A program made the position numbers and the translations under genes. Below are positions 20,401-28,195 of a stretch of 37,723 nucleotides of DNA, in pieces (position 1 is the first letter of the stretch; each line of letters opens with the position of its first letter). The stretch is from Thermoplasmatota archaeon. Its GTDB lineage: Archaea > Thermoplasmatota > E2 > DHVEG-1. Under the pieces are notes generated by a model. The model saw nothing but the letters and a program-made list of their open reading frames with translations. It was not told where the DNA came from and ran no database searches. The DNA lies in NCBI GenBank assembly GCA_016936135.1, contig JAFGPP010000089.1:1-37723 (forward strand). Direction: 5' to 3'.

Positions 20401-20555
20401 TCAATAATAAAAGCATCATATAAACTTGATACAATAAGAATTTCTTTTACCCTATAGGGCATAAGAGAGTGATAGATTTGACTACGAAGTTCATATGTTT
20501 CTTCGAAATCCTCTTGAATTCTCAAACTATGAGAACCACTGTTACTTGACTTCAT
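17481..20555 (-). CDS. Two receiver-like domains fused to a PEP-synthase-type ATP-grasp (PPDK-N) domain
   Basis: I recognise the parts of this 1024-residue protein, not its function. Residues 36-165 form a degenerate receiver-like fold: the acidic pair is replaced by Ser-Ser (43-44). Residues 181-325 form a second receiver with key positions in place: Glu189-Asp190, Asp259 in LSDVSF, Ser293, Lys312. Residues about 450-835 are the PEP synthase/PPDK nucleotide-binding domain: GGKGRGLAFM near 467, AVRSSSLLEDYQNHPFAGMYNTY near 559-581, and LQIRPF at 828-833. The usual phosphohistidine swivelling domain and PEP/pyruvate barrel are absent; instead a 175-residue tail has GPGRWGTQDRWLG and SQGTHFFQN. 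Similar architectures occur in Bacteroidota, as I recall, so transfer is possible. Lies between gdhA and nfnAB, same strand. Confidence 0.8.
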   Translation of the reverse strand: MKSSNSGSHSLRIQEDFEETYELRSQIYHSLMPYRVKEILIVSSLYDAFIIEEEGLIAELVIGEYQHLLLSSPPRVTRVSSGEKALSKLQVRRYDLVITMAKNIGMDPFQFGKKIKKIHPDLPVILLATDRADINLFEEENIAACGIDKIFAWTGDPTIFLAIIKYVEDSINVKYDTVNGNVRVLIMVEDSIYYYSRLLPILLTEVVQQTRRSLSDDLNEMQRLLRRRARPKILLAETYEEAYYYYKKYKEFILGVLSDVSFKQNGQVNPVAGHEFLQMIRNNHPHLPLLMQSSEIKNQTKADELDAYFLNKNSPTLVQDFQHFLLNKLGFGDFVFFLPKSEKQFKKSLQDIKLENKHVQTTEIARASNMKEFEEVLQKVPLESIVYHSQRNHFSNWLMARCEFNLANELRPKKVSDFSDLNEVREHLINVFNNARRNKQRGIITDFEGQKFEFDSSFTRLRGDSLGGKGRGLAFMRALIARYKLDEKYKNTIVKVPNSVVIGTLEFDRFVNDNNLYKFFKNEQLSDEEIAKEFLKCEICDELKQNLAVTLQHFKTPLAVRSSSLLEDYQNHPFAGMYNTYLLPNNHEDDNIRLQQLCHAIKLIYASVFFKEPRVYSESLSLKIEEEKMAIVIQELVGQKYNGRFYPTLSGIAKSYNFYPVSHQTSEDGIANIAVGFGKIVVGGEKVFRFSPRYPDVNPDFSTPESALENSQRELYFLDLLNKYIDLNEPQIDTCKKLTIKEILKDGSLDLVASTYDRNDGMIRDGLSSDGFPIITFAGILKYDAFPLAPILQDILTIGQKGMGCPVEFEFAVNIDPENKKPPTFAILQIRPFVISQEKYDIDWDKIKQEQIFIRSDRALGNGLIDSIYDIVYIPSEGFDSSKTVEMAEEIGAINKKLVSSSSPYLLIGPGRWGTQDRWLGVPVRWGHISGVRVIVETALENFNIRPSQGTHFFQNMISKGIGYIDIPLHSNESNVDWSWLEKQTLKEKSRFVSHVRLSSPLIVKLDGRLGHAVIIKPEKQKVK

Positions 20556-20632
20556 ACTAACACTACTTTTATTAAAATTGATTTGCTATCAAACAACCAA
20601 GCCATTATAATTTTTTTTCCTATTACGTGTTA

Positions 20633-20656
20633 AACAATAAAAATATAAAAAGGGAG
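20633..20656 (-). terminator. T-rich run after gdhA
   Basis: On the minus strand a run reading CCCTTTTTATATTTTTATTG begins about 10 bases after the gdhA stop. It fits an archaeal T-tract terminator, separating gdhA from the receiver/PPDK-N gene whose start lies 110 bases downstream. No clear hairpin. Confidence 0.4.
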
Positions 20657-20664
20657 AGGTGGAA

Positions 20665-22002
20665 TTAAACTATACCTTGATCTAGCATAGCATCAGCGAC
20701 TTTAACAAAACCCGCTATATTTGCACCTTTTATGTAATCAATTTTTTCTTTTTGCACAAGTCCATATTTTACACAAGAATCATGTATGGTCTTCATAATG
20801 TGATGGAGTTGTTTGTCAATCTCTTCAGAGGTCCAACTGATTCTCATGCTATTCTGCGTCATTTCCAAACCAGAAACAGCTACGCCACCTGCATTTACTG
20901 CTTTACCTGGTGCAAAAAGTATTTTTTCTGTTGCAAGTTTTGCAGCACTAGCTGTACAACCCATATTGGAAACCTCTGCGATTAACATGCATCCCTTTTT
21001 AATCAAATTTTTTACATCGTTTTCATCCATTTCATTTTGTGTAGCACAAGGCATTGCTATATCACATTTTACTTCCCAGGGTCTTTTACCAGAGTAAAAA
21101 GGCACTTTATATTTCTTCGCGTAATCTTCAACACGATCATTATTTGATGCGCGCATTTCAAGTAAATAATCGATTTTTTCTCCTTTTACACCATCTTTGT
21201 CATAAATATATCCGTCAGGGCCGGATAATGTCACAACTTTTGCGCCTAGTTGATTGAGTTTTAACGCCGCGCCCCAAGCAACATTGCCGAAACCAGAAAG
21301 TGTGACAATTTTTCCCTTTAATGTTTCATTTTTGTTTTCTAGCATCTCTTGAACAAAATACACTGCACCATAACCTGTGGCCTCTGGTCGAATGAGACTT
21401 CCCCCCCAATTAATTCCCTTACCAGTTAAAACACCCGTAAACTCATTTCTTAGTTTCTTGTACATGCCAAAAAGATAACCAATTTCTCGTCCGCCTACAC
21501 CAATATCTCCTGCTGGAACATCAGTATTTGGACCAACATGTCGGAACAGTTCCATCATAAAGGATTGACAAAATCTCATTATCTCCATATCTGATTTTCC
21601 TCGAGCGTTAAAATCTGATCCGCCCTTTCCACCGCCCATAGGTAGACCAGTTAAACTATTTTTAAAAATCTGTTCAAATCCTAAGAATTTAAGAATACTT
21701 AACGTTACACTTGGATGGAACCTAAGCCCGCCCTTATATGGGCCTATTGCACTATTGAATTCAACACGATAACCACGATTTACCTGAATTTCTCCTTTGT
21801 CATCTACCCACGGGACCCGAAACATTATTGTACGTTCTGGTTCTACAATGCGTTCCAATATCTTTGCCTTTTTGTATTTAGGGTTTTTCTCTATATAAGG
21901 CATGATGCTTTCGACAACCTCTTGCACTGCTTGATGAAATTCCTTTTCACCAGGATTTCTTTCGATGACTTTATCCATGAACGCTTTTACGGTTTCTTCC
22001 AT
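20665..22002 (-). CDS. gdhA: Glutamate dehydrogenase (hexameric, probably NADP-type)
   Basis: This 445-residue enzyme interconverts 2-oxoglutarate plus ammonia and glutamate. Substrate-site residues include Lys90 in GPYKGGLRFHPSV and the catalytic Lys126 in LPMGGGKGGSDF; PAGDIGVGGREIGYLFG and the dinucleotide fold LSGFGNVAWGAA follow. Sequence style is that of the bacterial E. coli-like GDH (about 447 residues), not the 415-420 residue archaeal type, suggesting a transferred gene. The strong SD AGGGGAA precedes the ATG. It is divergent from the four-gene flavin/Fe-S operon; the shared 137-base gap probably holds both promoters. Confidence 0.95.
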   Translation of the reverse strand: MEETVKAFMDKVIERNPGEKEFHQAVQEVVESIMPYIEKNPKYKKAKILERIVEPERTIMFRVPWVDDKGEIQVNRGYRVEFNSAIGPYKGGLRFHPSVTLSILKFLGFEQIFKNSLTGLPMGGGKGGSDFNARGKSDMEIMRFCQSFMMELFRHVGPNTDVPAGDIGVGGREIGYLFGMYKKLRNEFTGVLTGKGINWGGSLIRPEATGYGAVYFVQEMLENKNETLKGKIVTLSGFGNVAWGAALKLNQLGAKVVTLSGPDGYIYDKDGVKGEKIDYLLEMRASNNDRVEDYAKKYKVPFYSGKRPWEVKCDIAMPCATQNEMDENDVKNLIKKGCMLIAEVSNMGCTASAAKLATEKILFAPGKAVNAGGVAVSGLEMTQNSMRISWTSEEIDKQLHHIMKTIHDSCVKYGLVQKEKIDYIKGANIAGFVKVADAMLDQGIV

Positions 22003-22087
22003 ATATTATTCCCCTGATATATTCGTGGTCCGTATCGTACTCCATTATTAAAACTTTAGTATTAATCAGGGTGGACACGCCTGTCAG

Positions 22088-22104
22088 ATGATTATTTATA
22101 TAAT
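22088..22104 (+). promoter_or_regulatory. TATA element for the nuoE-like operon
   Basis: ATGATTATTTATATAAT provides a TATA-like box about 40 bases before the first ATG of the operon. A transcript would start near 22120-22130, leaving a short leader; AGGAGA at 22107-22112 lies too far upstream to act as SD. Confidence 0.45.
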
Positions 22105-22139
22105 TTAGGAGATTTATCGTAAGTTATTAAAATATATTA

Positions 22140-22640
22140 ATGATTCAAAACCCTACATCTCGGGGGAATTGCTTTATTGAAACTGCAGAAATCGATAAAA
22201 TACTAGAAAAACACGAATATAAAAAATCAGCCTTAATACCAATATTACAGGAAATACAGTCTAAGAATCGCTGGCTCCCCTGTGAAACTCTAAAATATGT
22301 TTCTGAGAAACTTGATATACCATTAATCGACGTCTATAGTTTAGCTACTTTTTACAAATCATTTAGTTTGAAACCGCGTGGAAAACATGTAATAACTGCT
22401 TGTTGTGGGACTGCTTGTCATGTTAGAGGAGGACCCAAGGTTTTACAAGAGATACAAAATCAGTTAAATATAGGAGTGGATGAAACAACTCCTGATAAAA
22501 AATTTACTCTCGAAACAGTACGTTGCCTCGGCGCCTGTGCTCTAGGTCCTTTAGTTGTTATTGATGGTAAATATCATGGACAAATGAATACCAAGAAAGT
22601 CGCATCTATATTGAAGAAATACTCGAAGAAAAATAAATGA
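22140..22640 (+). CDS. NuoE/HydC-like 2Fe-2S thioredoxin-fold subunit
   Basis: This 166-residue protein is the small subunit of NAD(P)-linked flavin modules (NuoE, HndA, HydC). The N-terminal helical part IPILQEIQSKNRWLP, with YSLATFYKSF, is typical. The 2Fe-2S ligands are expected to be Cys88 and Cys93 in CCGTACH and Cys129 and Cys133 in CLGACALGP. It would receive or pass electrons to the FMN subunit. It is the first gene of a four-gene operon; the next begins 38 bases later. No other Nuo membrane subunits are nearby, so this is a soluble complex. Confidence 0.92.
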   Translation: MIQNPTSRGNCFIETAEIDKILEKHEYKKSALIPILQEIQSKNRWLPCETLKYVSEKLDIPLIDVYSLATFYKSFSLKPRGKHVITACCGTACHVRGGPKVLQEIQNQLNIGVDETTPDKKFTLETVRCLGACALGPLVVIDGKYHGQMNTKKVASILKKYSKKNK

Positions 22641-22678
22641 TTGCAAAATTTTCTAATTAAAATATAAAGTGGTAGGAA

Positions 22679-25600
22679 ATGAAAAAAATACATAAAGCAG
22701 CAGATCTAAAACAAATCAAAGAGAACATTATCAAAAATAGTGGTAAAGGGAAAACACTAATAACTATTTGTGGGGGCACTGGATGTAATGCTTCTGGTTG
22801 CGAAAAAGTTATATCAGCATTTAGACGAGAAATTAAAAAACAAAGACTTAAAGATAACGTTGATATTAAAATCACAGGCTGTCATGGTTTTTGTGAAAAA
22901 GGACCCATTGTTGTTATTCACCCAAAAGGTATTTTTTATAAACAAGTAAAACCAAAGGATGTAAAGGACATATTAACTGAAACTATTGTAAAGGGAAAAA
23001 TTGTTGACAGATTGCTGTATATTGATCCTCTAACAGGTAAAAAAATTATCTATGAAAAAGACGTGCAGTTTTATAAGGGGCAAAAACGCATCGTGTTTGC
23101 TAATAATGGATTATTGGATCCATATAAAATTGAGGATTATTTCGCAATATGTGGTTATGAAGCAGCAGCGAAAGCTTTAACCAATATGAGACCCGAAAAA
23201 ATTATTGATGAAATTAAAAAATCTGGTTTAAGGGGCAGAGGAGGAGCCGGTTTTCCTGCTGGGTTAAAATGGGAATCGTGCAGAAAATCCAAGGGCACTA
23301 AGAAATACATTATTTGTAATGCTGATGAGGGCGATCCTGGAGCATATATGGATCGTAGCCTTATCGAGGGCAACCCATTCAGTATTCTTGAGGGAATGTT
23401 AATCGGTGCTTATGCAATAGGCGCAAACCTAGGAATCGTTTATGTTCGAGATGAATATCCAATTGCAGTTAAAACCATGAAAAATGCAATAGAACAGGCG
23501 CAGAAATATGGGTTACTTGGTAAAAACATTTTAGGATCAGATTTTGATTTTGATATGACTATAGTTAGGGGCGCTGGGGCTTTTGTCTGTGGAGAAGAAA
23601 CTGCCCTCATCGCCTCTGTAGAAGGAAAGAAGGGAGAACCTCGACAAAGGCCACCTTTTCCGACTCAAAAAGGATTATGGGGCAAACCAACTAATATAAA
23701 CAATGTAGAAACATGGGCAAACATTCCCTACATAATAAAAAAAGGATCGAAGTGGTTTGCAAGCATAGGTACTGAAAAAAGTAAAGGAACAAAAATTTTC
23801 TCTCTTGTTGGAAAGATTAATAATACAGGCCTTGTAGAAGTACCTATGGGAATTACCCTAAAAGAAATGATTTATAGCATTGGCGGAGGCATACCGGAGA
23901 ATAAGGCATTTAAGGCGGTACAAACCGGCGGACCATCTGGCGGATGCATACCAAAAGAATTACTGGAAACTCCAATTGATTATGAGAAACTCAAAGAAGC
24001 GGGTTGCATCATGGGCTCTGGCGGCATGGTGGTTATGGATGAAGATACCTGCATGGTGGATGTTGCCAGATATTTCCTTGAGTTCCTACAAGATGAATCT
24101 TGTGGAAAATGTTTGTCATGCCGTGAAGGAACAAAACGCATGGCAGAAATCATTACAGACATAACAAAAGGACAGGGAAAAGAAGGAGATATAGAACTTT
24201 TAACAGAGCTGGCTAAAGTTGTAAAAGATACTTCTATGTGCGGTCTTGGTCAAACCGCTGCAAACCCCGTATTATCGACAATAAAATATTTCCGAGATGA
24301 ATATGAGACCCATATAATAGATAGAAAATGCCCCGCCGGAGTTTGTCGTGATTTATACATTTCTCCATGCCAGAATGCGTGTCCCGCAGGCATGAACGCA
24401 CCGGGATATATTTCACTAATTGGTGAAGGTCGCTTAACAGAAGCTCTTGCACTTGCTCTTGACACTAATCCTTTCCCATCTGTATGTGGGCGGATTTGTG
24501 ATCATCAATGTATGTTTAAATGCCGCCGAAATCAGATTGACGAACCAGTCGCGATTAGATCTTTAAAAAGATTCATCGGAGATTATGAAGAAAATGGCAT
24601 AGAGTATCCGTCAATAGTTTATCCAAAAGAGATAATGCCATTTAAGGTTGCTATAGTTGGAGCAGGACCCGCTGGATTAAGCTGTGCATATTTCCTTGCT
24701 AGATTAGGTTACAAACCTACAGTTTTCGAAAAACTACCTGTTGCTGGAGGCATGATGGCGGTTGCCATCCCTGAATATCGTTTGCCAAAAAAGATCTTAC
24801 AAAGAGAAATAGACAACATAAAAAAAATTGGCGTCGATATTAGACTTAACACAGAAGTTGGAAAAGACATAACTATCTCCCAGCTTTGGTCGCAAGGATA
24901 TCAAGCATTTTTTATTGCTGTTGGAATGTATGGTGATAGGCGCCTTGGGATACCAGGCGAAAATTTAGAAAATGTGATACAGGCTGTCGATTTACTTGAA
25001 AATATTAATCTTGATAAGCCTGTTGTTTCCCCCGCAGGAAAAAAAGTTATTGTGATAGGTGGAGGAAATTCTGCAATCGATGCTGCAAGAACAATGCTAA
25101 GAATGGGTGCCAAGGAAGTAACGATACTTTATCGTAGGACCAGAAGAGAAATGCCTGCGTATGCCGAGGAAGTTGAAGCGGCAGAACATGAGGGTGTAAA
25201 GCTTAGATTCTTAATTGCACCTGAAAAAATATTTGGTGAAAAAGGCAAAGTGAAAAGCATCGAATGCATAAAAATGAAACCAGGTGATTTTGATAACGAG
25301 GGACGACAAAAGCCCGTTCCTATACAAAATAGTAATTTTTTCATTGATACAGATATAATTATTCCAGCCATTGGCGAATTTTCCGATGTATCTGGACTTT
25401 TTACAGGCCTTGATGTTGAAACTTATCCTGATGGTACTGTCAAAACAGATAAACATGGACGTACAAGTATACCAGGAATATTTTCTGGTGGCGACGTTAC
25501 ATCTGGTCCTGCTACCGTAATTAATGCTGTTGCCGCAGGTGAGCGGGCAGCAGTTACAATCGATCAATATTTTACTAAAGACAGGACAAGGAAATATTCT

Positions 25601-25840
25601 TGGAGGGAACATAAAAAAGTTGATACTTATTTTGATCCCGAAGCAGAACCAGTTAAATATGGAATGCAGAAACCAAAGGTTTTGCCACCCATTGATAGAA
25701 AAGGCAGTTTTGAAGAAGTGGAAATGTGTTACACAAAAGCTCTTGCCATAAAGGAAGCGAAAAGGTGCTTACGCTGCGACTTAGAAATAGAGTTGCAAGA
25801 AAAACTTCGTGAGGAAAAACCTTTAGAGGTGAAACGATGA
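22679..25840 (+). CDS. Fusion: NuoF/HydB-like FMN subunit plus GltD/NfnB-like FAD-NADPH domain
   Basis: This 1053-residue protein has: a 2Fe-2S thioredoxin-like domain (Cys31, 36, 41, 68, 72); the NuoF core with NAD/FMN signatures GLRGRGGAGFPAGLKW (183-198) and NADEGDPGAYMDR (214-226); and the 4Fe-4S ligands Cys475/478/481/521. Where HydB has a ferredoxin tail, this protein runs into GltD-type sequence: CQNACPAG (564-571), VCGRICDHQC (602-611), FAD loop [11 protein letters not shown] (660-670), and NADPH loop IGGGNSAIDAA (793-803). The EAKRCLRCD motif normally at the GltD N-terminus is at the extreme C-terminus. One chain thus holds NADH, FMN, FAD and NADPH sites. The next gene overlaps by 4 bases. 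Confidence 0.92.
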   Translation: MKKIHKAADLKQIKENIIKNSGKGKTLITICGGTGCNASGCEKVISAFRREIKKQRLKDNVDIKITGCHGFCEKGPIVVIHPKGIFYKQVKPKDVKDILTETIVKGKIVDRLLYIDPLTGKKIIYEKDVQFYKGQKRIVFANNGLLDPYKIEDYFAICGYEAAAKALTNMRPEKIIDEIKKSGLRGRGGAGFPAGLKWESCRKSKGTKKYIICNADEGDPGAYMDRSLIEGNPFSILEGMLIGAYAIGANLGIVYVRDEYPIAVKTMKNAIEQAQKYGLLGKNILGSDFDFDMTIVRGAGAFVCGEETALIASVEGKKGEPRQRPPFPTQKGLWGKPTNINNVETWANIPYIIKKGSKWFASIGTEKSKGTKIFSLVGKINNTGLVEVPMGITLKEMIYSIGGGIPENKAFKAVQTGGPSGGCIPKELLETPIDYEKLKEAGCIMGSGGMVVMDEDTCMVDVARYFLEFLQDESCGKCLSCREGTKRMAEIITDITKGQGKEGDIELLTELAKVVKDTSMCGLGQTAANPVLSTIKYFRDEYETHIIDRKCPAGVCRDLYISPCQNACPAGMNAPGYISLIGEGRLTEALALALDTNPFPSVCGRICDHQCMFKCRRNQIDEPVAIRSLKRFIGDYEENGIEYPSIVYPKEIMPFKVAIVGAGPAGLSCAYFLARLGYKPTVFEKLPVAGGMMAVAIPEYRLPKKILQREIDNIKKIGVDIRLNTEVGKDITISQLWSQGYQAFFIAVGMYGDRRLGIPGENLENVIQAVDLLENINLDKPVVSPAGKKVIVIGGGNSAIDAARTMLRMGAKEVTILYRRTRREMPAYAEEVEAAEHEGVKLRFLIAPEKIFGEKGKVKSIECIKMKPGDFDNEGRQKPVPIQNSNFFIDTDIIIPAIGEFSDVSGLFTGLDVETYPDGTVKTDKHGRTSIPGIFSGGDVTSGPATVINAVAAGERAAVTIDQYFTKDRTRKYSWREHKKVDTYFDPEAEPVKYGMQKPKVLPPIDRKGSFEEVEMCYTKALAIKEAKRCLRCDLEIELQEKLREEKPLEVKR

Positions 25841-26523
25841 TTGAATTAACGATAGATGGGTTACCTGTTCTGGTAGAGGAGGGTTCAACAATTCTTGATG
25901 CTGCTCGATTTTATGGTATTGATATTCCAACTCTTTGCCATAACGATGGTTTGACTCCGTACGGTGCTTGTCGCTTATGTGTCGTTGAAATAGGTAAAGG
26001 AGAAAATGCAAAGTTGGTGTCCTCATGTACTTATCCTGCGGAACCGGGCTTGGTGGTTAGAACAAATTCAAAGCGTGTCACAGAGGCACGTAAAGTACTT
26101 GTTGAGCTTTTAGTCGCCATGTGCCCATCATCTAAGACTGTTCAGGACCTTGCTTCAGCAATGGAGGTCAAAAAAGTTAGATTTAAAGTTGAACATAATG
26201 ACTGCATCCTATGTGGACTTTGTGTCCGAATGTGTGAAGAACAAATGATGGCAAAAGCAATCGGTTTTGTAAACCGTGGCAAAGATAGAAAGATCACAAC
26301 ACCGTTTGATATGAAATCAGATGTTTGTAGAACGTGTGGTGGTTGCATGTACATTTGTCCTGCGTGCGAACTCCGCTGTCAAGGACCAGATGCAGAAACG
26401 GATTTATGCAATGCTTGTCTAAATGTTCAACCTGTTTGTTTAAAAGAAGAGGATAATAAAATGTGCTTCCTAGGTACATGTGGATGGTGTTATGAAGAGC
26501 TAGGAAGGAAGAAAAAGAAGTAA
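25837..26523 (+). CDS. NuoG-N/HydA-N-like Fe-S subunit with Cys-rich tail
   Basis: This 228-residue protein starts with a plant-type 2Fe-2S domain (Cys34, 45, 48, 64: CHNDGLTPYGACRLC). The His-Cys cluster segment of NuoG/HydA is missing (LLVAMCPSS instead). Two 4Fe-4S sites follow: Cys123/126/129/133 and Cys164/167/170/174. The last 52 residues add eight cysteines (177, 181, 191, 194, 201, 210, 215, 218), possibly extra metal or cluster sites. No hydrogenase H-cluster domain is present, so the complex is not a hydrogenase by itself. The ATG overlaps the previous stop (ATGA). Likely the ferredoxin-facing subunit of the complex. Confidence 0.9.
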   Translation: MIELTIDGLPVLVEEGSTILDAARFYGIDIPTLCHNDGLTPYGACRLCVVEIGKGENAKLVSSCTYPAEPGLVVRTNSKRVTEARKVLVELLVAMCPSSKTVQDLASAMEVKKVRFKVEHNDCILCGLCVRMCEEQMMAKAIGFVNRGKDRKITTPFDMKSDVCRTCGGCMYICPACELRCQGPDAETDLCNACLNVQPVCLKEEDNKMCFLGTCGWCYEELGRKKKK

Positions 26524-26551
26524 GAATAATTTGAAAAAATGGGGGAAAAAT

Positions 26552-28132
26552 ATGTCGTTAACAAAAATAAATGCATCTGCAGCAACGCTTAGCAAAAATA
26601 GAACCGAGGGAGCCATTAATACACTTAGTGGAATGTGTGCCACTTGTGTTGATGGTTGCATAGGGATGTGTGAAATAGGAAAATCGGCCTATAGAGGCCA
26701 TGAGGTAATATATCCTCAACCTTTTGGTATTATCACTTCAGCATGCGAAAAGATTTACCCGGTTGACCTTTCCCATTTCACTATTCTTGGAGGAGTTGTT
26801 GGTGCTTGGGGTATTGAAACAGATAGTGACCGTGCAATATTTTCAAACGTCAATCTTGAAAGAACTGTTTGCAAAAATAATCCAATCAAGGTTAAAATGC
26901 CGATGATCATTCCTGGCCTTGGCTCAACTGCCATCGCAAAGAACAATTGGGAAGGGCTTGCTATTGGTGCTGCTTTATCAGGTATTCCCCTTACTATCGG
27001 TGAAAACGTCTGTGGCATGGATCCAGATTCAGAATTTGTTAAAGGAAAAGTGAAACACTCCCCTGATCTAGAATGGAGAGTAAATCTTTATAAAAAATGG
27101 CAGCGTGATGGCTATGGTGCAATTATTGTTCAGGCAAATGTAGAGGATACAAATCTAGGCGTTCATGAATATGCTATCTCTGATTTAGATGTAGATGCAG
27201 TGGAATTGAAGTGGGGGCAAGGAGCAAAAAACATTGGTGGAGAAGTAAAAATTAAGGATTTGAAACGTGCCCAGGAATTGAAGAAAAGAGGATATGTTGT
27301 TCTCCCTGACCCAACTGATAAGAACATTATTGCAGCTTTTGAAAAAGGAAGTTTTCGGGAATTTGAGAGGCATTCTAGAGTAGGAATGGTTTCTGAGGTG
27401 GGATTTTTAAAACGTGTGAAAGAACTACGTGATTATGGCGCAAAACGAGTTTTCCTTAAGACGGGGGCCTATCGACCCGTCGCACTTGCTCAAGCAGTAA
27501 AATATGCATCGAAAGCAAAAATTGATCTTTTAACTGTTGATGCTGCTGGTGGAGGAACTGGTATGAGTCCCTGGCGGATGATGAATGAGTGGGGAGTTCC
27601 TCAAGTTGAGCTACATTCTATGCTTTACAACTATGTTGATAAACTTGCTAAGAAGGGCGAATATGTACCAGATATTGCTATAGCTGGGGGATTTACATTT
27701 GAAGATCAGATACTTAAGGGACTTGCACTAGGGGCACCATACTTCAAACTCGTTGGAATGGCTCGTGGACCATTGGCTGCAGCAATGGTTGGAAAAACCA
27801 TTGGCAAAAAAATTAATGAATCGCAAGTGCCAGTATACATAGAAAGGTTTGGAACTACTGCTGAGGAGATTTTTGTTACAGCACCTAATCTAAAACAAAA
27901 ATTTGGAAAAGATTTTGAAAAAATTCCAACAGGTGCTATGGGGTTGTACACATACATGGAAAGATTACATCAGGGGCTAAGACAGATCATGGCAGGATGC
28001 AGAAAATTTACTTTGGATTACATATCAAGAGACGATATTGCTGCTCTTACAAAGGAGGCATCAGATATCAGTACTATTCCATATATCACAGATGTTGACT
28101 CTAAAGAAGTAGGTAAAATATTAAGCAGCTAA
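26552..28132 (+). CDS. FMN-binding glutamate-synthase-family protein, non-canonical
   Basis: This 526-residue protein has the FMN barrel of glutamate synthase: ELKWGQGAK (218-226), LKTGAYRPVALAQAVKYA and TVDAAGGGTGMSPW (328-341). It is not a complete GOGAT. The glutaminase domain and the C-terminal beta-helix are absent. The Cx5Cx4C motif of the 3Fe-4S cluster is replaced by MVGKTIGKKINE. A different N-terminal Cys set, Cys29/32/36/40 (CX2CX3CX3C), could bind 4Fe-4S. I use ATG 26552, which follows GGGGG with good spacing; a TTG 21 bases earlier is less likely. As last gene of the flavin/Fe-S operon it may oxidise or reduce a special substrate with electrons from it. Substrate unknown. Confidence 0.85.
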   Translation: MSLTKINASAATLSKNRTEGAINTLSGMCATCVDGCIGMCEIGKSAYRGHEVIYPQPFGIITSACEKIYPVDLSHFTILGGVVGAWGIETDSDRAIFSNVNLERTVCKNNPIKVKMPMIIPGLGSTAIAKNNWEGLAIGAALSGIPLTIGENVCGMDPDSEFVKGKVKHSPDLEWRVNLYKKWQRDGYGAIIVQANVEDTNLGVHEYAISDLDVDAVELKWGQGAKNIGGEVKIKDLKRAQELKKRGYVVLPDPTDKNIIAAFEKGSFREFERHSRVGMVSEVGFLKRVKELRDYGAKRVFLKTGAYRPVALAQAVKYASKAKIDLLTVDAAGGGTGMSPWRMMNEWGVPQVELHSMLYNYVDKLAKKGEYVPDIAIAGGFTFEDQILKGLALGAPYFKLVGMARGPLAAAMVGKTIGKKINESQVPVYIERFGTTAEEIFVTAPNLKQKFGKDFEKIPTGAMGLYTYMERLHQGLRQIMAGCRKFTLDYISRDDIAALTKEASDISTIPYITDVDSKEVGKILSS

Positions 28133-28149
28133 CAAAAAATTTCATTAAT

Positions 28150-28168
28150 TTCTTTTTTCTATTTTTTT
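28150..28168 (+). terminator. T-tracts after the four-gene operon
   Basis: Two T-runs, TTCTTTTTTCTATTTTTTT, lie 18-36 bases after the stop of the FMN protein and before the glnA promoter. Consistent with an archaeal terminator; no hairpin seen. Confidence 0.5.
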
Positions 28169-28195
28169 AAAGATTAAGTTTTCGATAATTTAGTA

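Noticed and set aside
17481-20555. Phosphoenolpyruvate synthase (ppsA)
   Set aside because: Only the nucleotide-binding domain is shared; the phosphohistidine and PEP/pyruvate domains are missing.
22140-26523. Reading the NuoE/F/G-like genes as complex I or as an Fe-Fe hydrogenase
   Set aside because: No membrane Nuo genes follow, and the NuoG/HydA-like subunit stops before any H-cluster domain.
26552-28132. Calling the FMN protein a glutamate synthase (gltB)
   Set aside because: No amidotransferase domain, no 3Fe-4S motif, no C-terminal beta-helix, and no separate gltB1/gltB3 genes nearby.
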